A DNA stretch of 7,896 bases from J013 sp038521775 (GTDB lineage Bacteria; Pseudomonadota; Alphaproteobacteria; Rhodobacterales; Rhodobacteraceae), in the NCBI GenBank assembly GCA_038521775.1, contig JBCBKN010000217.1, positions 1 to 7,896 on the forward strand. The letters are read 5' to 3'. This document shows, piece by piece, positions 1 through 5,488 of the stretch. The translations under genes and the position numbers were made by a program. Numbering within the stretch: the stretch's first letter is position 1; every line of letters begins with the position of its first letter. Under the pieces are notes generated by a model that was not told where the DNA came from, searched no databases, and saw only the letters and a list, made by a program, of their open reading frames with translations.

Positions 1-597
1 AGCGATCCGAAGGCCCTGTCCATTCCCTTTCTCGTCAAGGTCGCACTGGCCGCCCTGGATGCGACCGGCATTGAGCGGTTTCATCTCTCGGGCCATTCCA
101 TGGGCGGTCTGACGGCGCTGTTGCTTGCGCATGACTGCCCGCACCGGGTGCTGAGCTTCGCGAATATCGAGGGGAATATCGCGCCCGAGGATTGCTTTCT
201 GTCGCGGCAGATCATCGAACATCCCGCGGACACGCCTCAGGGATTTGCCAGGGGCTTTAGGGAGCGGGTGCGCGCGCGGCCGGAATACGGGTCTGCGGTC
301 TATGCCGCGGCCTTGCCGGCAAAGGTGCGCGACAGCTCCTTTGAGCCGATCTTCACCTCAATGGTGCATCTTTCGGACAGCGCCCCCCTGATGGAGATGT
401 TCACCGGGCTGCCCTGTCCCCGGTGTTTTGTGTACGGGGCCCAGAACCGCCATCTGTCCTATCTGGCCGCGCTGCCGAAGACGGGCGTTCAGGTCATTGA
501 AATCCCGCATTCCGGGCATTTCCCGATGTACTCAAATCCGCCCGCGCTATGGGCCGCATTGGCGGCGTTTCTGGAACGGCATGATCCAGCCGCGTGA
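1..597 (+). CDS. alpha/beta-hydrolase fold protein, 5' end outside the window
   Basis: The frame is open from base 1, so 198 residues are visible and the N-terminal part (first strands and oxyanion-loop region) lies upstream. The nucleophile elbow GHSMGG has its Ser at visible residue 33, and the likely catalytic His is in IPHSGHFPMYSNP at about visible residue 173. Both positions are typical of single-domain esterase/lipase-like hydrolases acting on small esters or related substrates, probably in the cytoplasm. The segment VYGAQNRHLSYL lies where the loop after strand 6 or 7 often supplies the catalytic Asp (usually G-x-x-D); here Asn149 occupies it, so the acid must come from elsewhere or the triad is altered. 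The substrate cannot be told from sequence. It converges on the minus-strand gene at 655-1011, and any operon partners lie upstream of the window. The fold is confident; the specific function is not. Confidence 0.85.
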   Translation, partial: SDPKALSIPFLVKVALAALDATGIERFHLSGHSMGGLTALLLAHDCPHRVLSFANIEGNIAPEDCFLSRQIIEHPADTPQGFARGFRERVRARPEYGSAVYAAALPAKVRDSSFEPIFTSMVHLSDSAPLMEMFTGLPCPRCFVYGAQNRHLSYLAALPKTGVQVIEIPHSGHFPMYSNPPALWAALAAFLERHDPAA

Positions 598-654
598 GAC
601 TGGCAGGCGTTGTCGTTGGTCGTTCTGTCAACTCTCCAGACGCCGATCTGGACC

Positions 655-1011
655 TCAACCGTCCCGCCTCACGTCAACGCCGCTTTCGCGCCAGATATCA
701 TGCACCTGATCCCAGGGTGGCGGCTGGTCGGCGAGAAAGCCGATGGTTTTGCCCGTCGCAAAACTGGAAAATGCCTTGATCGCGTGCCGGTGCGCGCCGC
801 GATAAAGGAACCGGCGCATCGCCTGCTCGCTGTCCCAAACGGTCAGGGTGTGGTGAATGCCGTTGATTGTGCGCGCGTCGGCCGAGATGTTGCCCTCGGA
901 CTGCTTCGCCTGAGCCATTGAGCGAACTGCGTGATACCAAAACCGCGGCATATGCCAGATTTTTTGCATCTGTAGCCCCGTAATCGAGACGTATACTTGG
1001 GTTTTGGACAT
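655..1011 (-). CDS. small ferredoxin-like / dimeric alpha-beta-barrel domain protein (DUF3291/ABM-like)
   Basis: This encodes 118 residues and reads convergently toward the hydrolase, with 57 bases between the stops. The order is a beta strand at 5-16 (VYVSITGLQM), a Trp/Phe-rich helix at about 18-34 (MPRFWYHAVR), a second strand region ending in HHTLTVWD at 53-60, a helix with AMRRFLYRGAHRHAIKAF at about 64-81, and a C-terminal segment with PPPWDQV. This beta-alpha-beta layout, with TLTVWDS followed by a helix holding Met and His, resembles DUF3291, spheroidene-monooxygenase-like and antibiotic-biosynthesis-monooxygenase-like dimeric barrels. Several of those act as oxygenases or bind heme. 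No cofactor site can be proven here. The ATG at 1011 is the only start upstream of the first strand in this frame; no clear Shine-Dalgarno is seen, so the transcript could be leaderless. It is a real gene by composition and conserved-looking motifs, with unknown function. Confidence 0.7.
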   Translation of the reverse strand: MSKTQVYVSITGLQMQKIWHMPRFWYHAVRSMAQAKQSEGNISADARTINGIHHTLTVWDSEQAMRRFLYRGAHRHAIKAFSSFATGKTIGFLADQPPPWDQVHDIWRESGVDVRRDG

Positions 1012-1177
1012 GCCGAATGGGGCCTGTTCATGTGTTCAGAGCAGCGGTACTGATGATTACGCGATAGCTTCTGGGGCAGATCACTTCATGAGTAACTGTG
1101 TGGAGCGCCGCTGCCTTCCACGCCACCAAACACGTCGAACTGACCCCCCTGACCCAACCCTGCGCGATCATTGACGC

Positions 1178-1214
1178 CAAACGGGCCTATTTTTTCAAAC
1201 GGGCCGGCCTATTT
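1178..1214. repeat. short direct repeat in an AT-rich block
   Basis: The decamer caaacgggcc occurs at 1178-1187 and 1196-1205, exactly 18 bases apart, and each copy is followed by a cctattt segment (1186-1192 and 1208-1214; the second is displaced by an extra ggcc). A TTGACG hexamer lies just upstream at 1171-1176. Position in a divergent promoter region suggests a regulator binding site, but no known operator is recognised. Confidence 0.4.
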
Positions 1215-1522
1215 AAACTTTTAACGCCGTTCTAACGCTGAACTCACGCTGCGTTCGCGGCATTTCGGGACACTGCGCGGACCGAGTCACCTGGCCCTGC
1301 AGAGTTGAAAGCGCCCATCCCCATGAAGCCGAACTGCGATGGAATGAGCGGTGGTTACGTCACGGCCCCTGTAATGTCTGGGCGCCTCGCGCTGTGGCTC
1401 GGTTTTGCGGATGGCCGCGCGCCCCGGTATCCCGATTCTTCCCGCCTGCTGAGCCGAATCTCAAAGAGGCCGGGCAATGCCGGTCGCTGCACCATTTCGC
1501 GCTTGCATGAACTTCATCGAAC

Positions 1523-1528
1523 AGAGGA
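1523..1528 (+). promoter_or_regulatory. ribosome binding site selecting the start at 1537
   Basis: AGAGGA sits 8 bases before the ATG at 1537. The in-frame ATGs further upstream at 1477 and 1507 have no such site and would add a non-hydrophobic extension ahead of an otherwise N-terminal membrane segment, so 1537 is preferred. Confidence 0.65.
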
Positions 1529-1536
1529 TTAGCCAA

Positions 1537-2484
1537 ATGTCCGGACTTGTGGTTCTCGATATCGCCATCTCAATTGTCTTCCTGATCTTGGTCTTCAGCA
1601 TATTTGCCACGGCAGCCCAAGAGGCAATCGCGCAAATGCTGGCCTGGCGGTCCGCCGCTTTGCAGCAGTTCCTGCGAAATATCCTTGAAGATGAGATCGA
1701 TCAGTTTCTCAAACAGCGCCAGATCAAAGCGCTGCATGGGCCTGCAACAGGGTTTGGGAGCGTGTGTGGGATTCTACTGTCCAGTCGCACCCGTGTGCCA
1801 TCCGCGATCGATCCGGTCGTTTTTGCGCGCGCCCTGATCGAGTTCGCCAAAGGCAGGCAAGCGCTTGAGGAGCTGATCGCGAGCATCAAGGGGCAGGCCA
1901 AAGACGCCGAGGAGGCTGTTGCGCACTGGTTCGACGCGTCGATGGACCGGGTGTCCGGGTGGTACAAGCGTCGCGCGCAGCTGGTCCTGTTCCTGCTTGG
2001 CCTTAGCATGGCAGCCGCGACCAACGCCGACCTCATCGCCTTTGCACGACATATGGCGCAGGACGACGCTGCGCGCCAGGCGCTGGTCGATCAGGCCAGC
2101 TCAATTGCAGCGCTGGAGGATCTGGCACAGGCGCGGGCGGTGCTCAATGGCGAGCCTTCGGGTACGTCCGAGACACCCGAAACGCCCGAGACACCCGAGA
2201 CACCCGAGACGCCCGAAACACCCGAGATGCCCAAGACGCCCGAGAGGTCCGAAACCCCAATCACGCCGGCCGCGTTTGTCAAGCAGCTGACGAAGCTGGT
2301 CACCGATCTGCAGACCGCATCCGGGCTGACCACCCTGACCGATCGGAGTCTGGCCAATCTGCCAGGTTGGCTGCTCATGGCGCTAGGCGTGATGCTTGGC
2401 GCGCAATTTTGGTTCGATTTGCTCAAACGCTTTGTGTCGTTGCGTGCGGCGGTGTCGCGAACGCCCACCGACTCTCAAAAATAA
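1537..2484 (+). CDS. uncharacterised three-helix membrane protein with Glu-Thr-Pro repeat (FWFD-motif family)
   Basis: This encodes 315 residues. A hydrophobic segment at about 5-33 is followed by an amphipathic stretch with WRSAALQQFLRNIL. A soluble part includes VPSAIDPVVFARALIEF (88-104). The segment WFDASMDRVSGWYKRRAQ (131-148) leads into a second helix (148-163). A large loop (164-275) carries ten tandem Glu-Thr-Pro-type units (212-241). A third helix (277-293) ends in GAQFWFDLLKRFVSLR. The LGAxFWFDLL and WYKRR motifs are, to my recollection, the signature of a widespread membrane family of unknown function in Proteobacteria and other phyla. The gene precedes the haloperoxidase by 40 bases on the same strand with no terminator between, so co-transcription is likely. 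Start choice rests on the ribosome binding site at 1523-1528. No enzymatic residues are evident; a scaffold or envelope role is a guess only. Confidence 0.8.
   Translation: MSGLVVLDIAISIVFLILVFSIFATAAQEAIAQMLAWRSAALQQFLRNILEDEIDQFLKQRQIKALHGPATGFGSVCGILLSSRTRVPSAIDPVVFARALIEFAKGRQALEELIASIKGQAKDAEEAVAHWFDASMDRVSGWYKRRAQLVLFLLGLSMAAATNADLIAFARHMAQDDAARQALVDQASSIAALEDLAQARAVLNGEPSGTSETPETPETPETPETPETPEMPKTPERSETPITPAAFVKQLTKLVTDLQTASGLTTLTDRSLANLPGWLLMALGVMLGAQFWFDLLKRFVSLRAAVSRTPTDSQK
2170..2259 (+). repeat. 9-bp tandem repeat encoding (Glu-Thr-Pro)n
   Basis: There are ten consecutive 9-base units inside the membrane-protein gene. The first six (2170-2223) all encode Glu-Thr-Pro with only synonymous third-base changes (gag/gaa, aca/acg). 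The last four degenerate to Glu-Met-Pro, Lys-Thr-Pro, Glu-Arg-Ser and Glu-Thr-Pro. Because the unit is a multiple of three, copy-number change by slippage would lengthen or shorten the linker without shifting frame. The encoded stretch should be an extended, proline-rich, acidic linker between the second and third membrane helices. Confidence 0.9.
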
Positions 2485-2513
2485 AGACATCCATTTCAAG
2501 ACCCTAACTCTTT

Positions 2514-2518
2514 GGAGG
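2514..2518 (+). promoter_or_regulatory. ribosome binding site for the haloperoxidase gene
   Basis: GGAGG lies 6 bases before the ATG at 2525. The frame stays open further upstream to an ATG at 2396 inside the membrane-protein gene, but that start lacks this site and would overlap the preceding gene by 89 bases, so 2525 is chosen. Confidence 0.85.
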
Positions 2519-2524
2519 ACCAGT

Positions 2525-4645
2525 ATGACACTTCCCAAACTGACGGCCCGGCGTGCCGAGGCGCTGGCCCGGCGTGTGGCGGCGGCCGAAACCGCCACTG
2601 CCGCGCCGTTTCCGAAACCGCGCAACAACGATCAGGAGAAGGCGCCCTACATCTACAACTTCACCAAGGGCCTGCAGCATGACCCCGAGACAGGGCTTTT
2701 GTTCGATCCGGCCGATTATGAGGCGTTTCAGGCCGGCACGGTCGACCCGGACCCCGCCGTCTTTGCCGTGGTGCCATTGAACAAGGATCTGACGCTGATC
2801 TCGGCAGAGCTGCCGTCCGGCATGAACCCTGCCGACCGCTTCCGCGAGTGGGAAAGCCCCACCGCCGGCCTGGCCTTTGTGCTGCAAGGGCCCGACCCGC
2901 TGGCGGTCGGCATCCCGCGCGCACCGCGCGCAGGTTCGGCCGAGCTCGCCGCCGAAATGGCCGAGGTCTATCAAATGGCGCTGCATCGCGATCTGCCGGT
3001 CGCGGCCTTTATGGACGAAACGCTGGTCGCGGCCATGACCAGTTCGAAAAAACCGGGCAAGAAGCCCAGCGCCGCGGTCGGCACTGCGCTGCAAGGGGAC
3101 CACGAAAGGGTGGCGGCGGATGCGGGGCGCCTCAGCGGCATGCGGTGGTTCCGCGGCATCACCAATTCGCTCGATGAAGGCGACCCGCTGCTGCGCGCAC
3201 GCCGGCGCTGCGGTCAGTCCCAGGCCGCCGGCACGATCTATCGCGGGGCGGGTGAAGACCCGTGGCCGACCCCCTTCGTCTCACAGTTTCTGGTGATGGG
3301 CACGGGGCCGGATCGCACCAGCGGCATCATCACCTATGGCGCGCAGCGCATCGATCAAAAGGTGCGGGTGGCCGAGCCGAACCGGGACTATATGACCACC
3401 TGGCAGGACTGGTCGGATGTGCAGAACGCCTGGCAGGCGCGCATTGCGCTCGACCTGGCCTCGGCCGGCAATGACACGGGCGGCGCCAAAAAACCCTGGC
3501 CCGAATTTGTGACCTCAGGCGGCGTCGTTGCGTTCCGGCCCATCGCGACGCTGCGCGATCTGGCCACCTATGTGCATGACGATCAGCTCTATCAGGCCTA
3601 TCTGAACGCCGCGCTGATCCTTTTGGGCGAGGGGGCGAGTGTCGATCCCGGCATCCCCTATCACCGGAATGCGCGTCTGGCCGGGGACAATCGCGAACCC
3701 TTTGCCATGTTCGGCGGACCGCATCTGCTGACCCTGGTCACCGAGGTTTCCAGCCGTGCGCTGCGGGCGGTGCGGGCAACCAAATTCTCGGTGCACCGGC
3801 GGCTGCGGCCCGAGGCGATGGGCGCGCTTTTCCACACTGTTCTGTGGGGCTATGACCCGGCGGGCGAGGGCGCCTTTGACTTCAGCCATCCCGTGCAGGG
3901 GCCGGCCCGGCGCAGCTTGGGCAATCTCATTGCGCCCTATCTGGTGCCGCAAGGCTTTGAGCTTGAGCCGGTGCTGCAGGAGGTTCTGACCGAGATCCGG
4001 CATCACAACGAACATCTCAACAAGACCGATGCCGACGAGAACCCGCGCAACAGCTGGCTCTTGCCGATGGCCTTTCCGGAAGGCTCGCCCATGCATCCCG
4101 CCTATGGTGCCGGCCATGCCACTGTGGCCGGGGCCTGCGTCACCGTGCTCAAGGCCTTCTTTGACATGGGCACGCCCGATCACCGCAAGATGCTGGTCGA
4201 ACCGGGGGGTGCGGCCCTGATCGCGCACAAAACCCGAGAGAACGATCCGGAACCGGATCTGATCGAGGTGCCGATCGATCAGGGCCTTACTGTGCTGGGC
4301 GAGCTCAACAAACTGGCCTGGAACATCTCGAACGCCCGCAACATCGCGGGGGTGCATTACTACACCGATTACATCGAATCGGTGCTGTTGGGCGAAGCCG
4401 TGGCCATCGGCATTCTGCGCGAGCAGATGCTAACCTATTGGAACGGACGCCATTACAGCGACGAGGGCAAGGCAACCGAGACCCCGGGCGAGGCCGTGCC
4501 GAGCGAGGCGGTGAGCATGGATCTGCCGCTCTTTACACGCCGTACCTTGCCTAAGGTGCTGCTCGATGGCGCCGATTTCGGCCCCAGCGACCCGGTGGTC
4601 GAGATCCGCATCCGCGAGGATGGCAGCCTGAGCAAGCTGCGCTGA
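2525..4645 (+). CDS. vanadium-dependent haloperoxidase, algal bromoperoxidase type (PAP2 superfamily)
   Basis: This encodes 706 residues. It should oxidise halide with hydrogen peroxide to hypohalous species using bound vanadate. The C-terminal half carries the vanadate pocket. Lys420 and Arg428 lie in TKFSVHRRLRPEAMG, with the same 8-residue spacing as Lys341/Arg349 of the Ascophyllum enzyme. Next is HPAYGAGHATVAGA with His524, Gly530 and the putative acid-base His531. Arg605 and the vanadate-coordinating His611 lie in ARNIAGVHYYTDY, spaced 6 as in Arg480/His486. His524, seven residues before His531, matches the extra His typical of bromoperoxidases. The usual Ser of the SGH triplet is Ala529. 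The N-terminal about 350 residues match the helical part of large bacterial members; no signal peptide or membrane helix is seen, so the protein is either cytoplasmic or exported by an unobvious route. It is larger than algal enzymes (about 550-600 residues). The halide preference (Br, I or Cl) cannot be fixed from sequence. Confidence 0.93.
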   Translation: MTLPKLTARRAEALARRVAAAETATAAPFPKPRNNDQEKAPYIYNFTKGLQHDPETGLLFDPADYEAFQAGTVDPDPAVFAVVPLNKDLTLISAELPSGMNPADRFREWESPTAGLAFVLQGPDPLAVGIPRAPRAGSAELAAEMAEVYQMALHRDLPVAAFMDETLVAAMTSSKKPGKKPSAAVGTALQGDHERVAADAGRLSGMRWFRGITNSLDEGDPLLRARRRCGQSQAAGTIYRGAGEDPWPTPFVSQFLVMGTGPDRTSGIITYGAQRIDQKVRVAEPNRDYMTTWQDWSDVQNAWQARIALDLASAGNDTGGAKKPWPEFVTSGGVVAFRPIATLRDLATYVHDDQLYQAYLNAALILLGEGASVDPGIPYHRNARLAGDNREPFAMFGGPHLLTLVTEVSSRALRAVRATKFSVHRRLRPEAMGALFHTVLWGYDPAGEGAFDFSHPVQGPARRSLGNLIAPYLVPQGFELEPVLQEVLTEIRHHNEHLNKTDADENPRNSWLLPMAFPEGSPMHPAYGAGHATVAGACVTVLKAFFDMGTPDHRKMLVEPGGAALIAHKTRENDPEPDLIEVPIDQGLTVLGELNKLAWNISNARNIAGVHYYTDYIESVLLGEAVAIGILREQMLTYWNGRHYSDEGKATETPGEAVPSEAVSMDLPLFTRRTLPKVLLDGADFGPSDPVVEIRIREDGSLSKLR

Positions 4646-4651
4646 CCAATC

Positions 4652-4679
4652 GACCAGGGCAGGCCCCCTTGCCCTGGTC
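4652..4679 (+). terminator. perfect 10-bp hairpin after the haloperoxidase gene
   Basis: The arm gaccagggca (4652-4661) pairs perfectly with tgccctggtc (4670-4679) across an 8-base loop, starting 6 bases after the stop codon. There is no T-run after the stem, so it is not a textbook intrinsic terminator; it may terminate weakly, act with Rho, or protect the 3' end of the mRNA. Confidence 0.6.
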
Positions 4680-4712
4680 ACAAACCAACCGCGCCGCGAC
4701 CGAGGACGCATT

Positions 4713-4740
4713 GGCCCATTTGATGCGGCCCATTTGATGC
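4713..4740. repeat. perfect tandem duplication, 2 x 14 bp
   Basis: The 14-mer ggcccatttgatgc occurs back to back at 4713-4726 and 4727-4740, with gg after the second copy continuing the pattern by two bases. It is non-coding as far as can be seen. Confidence 0.85.
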
Positions 4741-4811
4741 GGAGCTGCGCATCCGCAGAGATCGAAACCGGCACGGCCGGAAGTTAAGGATACGGTAAAC
4801 CGCACCGTTTT

Positions 4812-4865
4812 TAAGTCGCCGGAGGCCTCTAAGTTGCCGAAGGTCTTTAAGTTGCCGGAGGCGTG
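4812..4865. repeat. three tandem 18-bp repeats upstream of the bufferin operon
   Basis: There are three adjacent 18-base units, 4812-4829, 4830-4847 and 4848-4865, with consensus taagttgccggaggcntn. Units 1 and 3 differ at few positions; unit 2 has ccgaaggt in place of ccggaggc. The array ends about 180 bases before the start of the bufA-like gene. It may be a multi-site operator or just a minisatellite; no match to a known operator is recognised. Confidence 0.7.
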
Positions 4866-5032
4866 CCGCCGTTACTCAGGGCGGCATTGATCCATTGGCC
4901 GTCGTTGCGTCGCCTCGTGGACAGGTTTCAGTGCATAACTCATTCGTGAAAATCTGTTGGAGGCATCTTCGCGGGCCTTGAACTAGCTTCCCCCTCGCCT
5001 GACAACGGGTACGATCCAGTGCCAACGCAAAG

Positions 5033-5037
5033 AAGGA
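5033..5037 (+). promoter_or_regulatory. ribosome binding site for the bufA-like gene
   Basis: AAGGA lies 6 bases upstream of the ATG at 5044, fixing a start that gives a standard Sec signal peptide. Confidence 0.75.
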
Positions 5038-5043
5038 ACTCCA

Positions 5044-5349
5044 ATGTCTGCTCTGACCAAGAATTTTGCCCTGGCAGCCTCTGTCGCGACCGCTGTGGCG
5101 GCCCTTTCCGCCGCGCCGGCCAATGCGCAGGCCATGGAAAAATGCTACGGCGTCTCGCTCGCCGGTGAGAATGACTGCGCCGCGGGCCCCGGCACCACCT
5201 GCGCGGGCACCTCGACGGTGGATTACCAGGGCAATGCCTGGACGCTCGTGCCCGCCGGCACCTGCGCCGAGATCGATCTGCCGGTGATGGCCGATGGCAC
5301 CGAGCGGACCGGCTCGCTGGAAGAGCTTGACCGCGACCTTCCCAGCTGA
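5044..5349 (+). CDS. bufA: bufferin-type DUF2282 metallophore precursor peptide
   Basis: This encodes 101 residues. An N-terminal Sec signal peptide has Lys6 ahead of a hydrophobic Ala/Val-rich stretch at 8-25 and a likely cleavage in PANAQA near 28-30. The mature part starts with MEKCYGVSLAGENDC, the DUF2282 signature, and has exactly four Cys (34, 45, 53, 74). The C-terminal 27 residues after the last Cys are acidic and end in ELDRDLPS. In described bufferins the DUF692 enzyme converts a subset of these Cys to thiooxazole-type heterocycles, the others form a disulfide, and the exported product binds copper in the periplasm. The same outcome is inferred here from family and from the complete set of partner genes downstream. 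It is first in the operon, with its own strong ribosome binding site and a hairpin after its stop. Which Cys are modified cannot be read from sequence. Confidence 0.92.
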   Translation: MSALTKNFALAASVATAVAALSAAPANAQAMEKCYGVSLAGENDCAAGPGTTCAGTSTVDYQGNAWTLVPAGTCAEIDLPVMADGTERTGSLEELDRDLPS

Positions 5350-5360
5350 TTTGTCACAGG

Positions 5361-5393
5361 CGTCGAGGCGCGGCGCTGCGTCGCGCCCTGACG
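5361..5393 (+). promoter_or_regulatory. hairpin between precursor and modifying-enzyme genes
   Basis: An outer stem cgtc (5361-5364) pairs with gacg (5390-5393). After one G-U pair and one A-C mismatch, an inner stem ggcgcg (5367-5372) pairs with cgcgcc (5382-5387), and the apex can extend by G-U and C-G pairs. It starts 11 bases after the bufA-like stop and has no T-run. The position suits an attenuator or an mRNA-stabilising element that would give more precursor than enzyme; this role is inferred. Confidence 0.5.
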
Positions 5394-5488
5394 GCTGAGC
5401 CAGGGACATCTGAGGATATCTTCGCCACCCCGCCGAGCGCGCCCATTGCCCAATGGTTTCTTCCGGTTCACCATCGCGTGGAAACGAC

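Larger units (their letters stand above)
1012..1536. other. intergenic region of about 525 bases, no convincing gene
   Basis: This lies between the divergent starts of the minus-strand small protein and the plus-strand membrane protein, so it should hold promoters for both. Open frames here (for example 1305-1532) are short, have no recognisable domain and no good ribosome binding site, and the latter runs into the start of the next gene in another frame. Bases 1171-1218 are locally AT-rich and contain the directly repeated decamer caaacgggcc. The stretch 1264-1480 has protein-like base composition but no recognisable product; it might be decayed coding sequence. Confidence 0.5.
4646..5043. 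other. 398-base non-coding leader between haloperoxidase and bufferin operon
   Basis: After the hairpin at 4652-4679 this region holds two tandem repeats (4713-4740 and 4812-4865), then about 175 bases without a recognisable gene. The promoter of the downstream operon must lie here if it has its own. I could not identify a confident -35/-10 pair of sigma70 or of the ECF type that controls similar operons in other Alphaproteobacteria. Frames on the minus strand here are shadows extending from the downstream genes. Confidence 0.6.

Noticed and set aside
635..652. 6-bp hairpin (tccaga / tctgga) between the convergent hydrolase and small gene
   Set aside because: The stem is short and not GC-rich, there is no T-run on either side, and such pairing is expected by chance.
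1171..1199. TTGACG as a -35 box with TTCAAA 17 bases downstream as a -10
   Set aside because: The -10 match is poor; an isolated -35-like hexamer is not enough to call a promoter.
1305..1532. 75-codon open frame on the plus strand in the 1012-1536 gap
   Set aside because: No recognisable domain, no good ribosome binding site, and it overlaps the upstream region and ribosome binding site of the membrane-protein gene in another frame.
3515..4357. 280-codon minus-strand open frame inside the haloperoxidase gene
   Set aside because: It is an antisense shadow of a clear haloperoxidase coding frame in GC-rich DNA; the translation has no family features.
4979..5014. Possible ECF-type promoter (TGAACT ... 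GTACGA) before the bufA-like gene
   Set aside because: The spacing between the two elements is about 24 bases, too long for known ECF promoters, so the match is not convincing.
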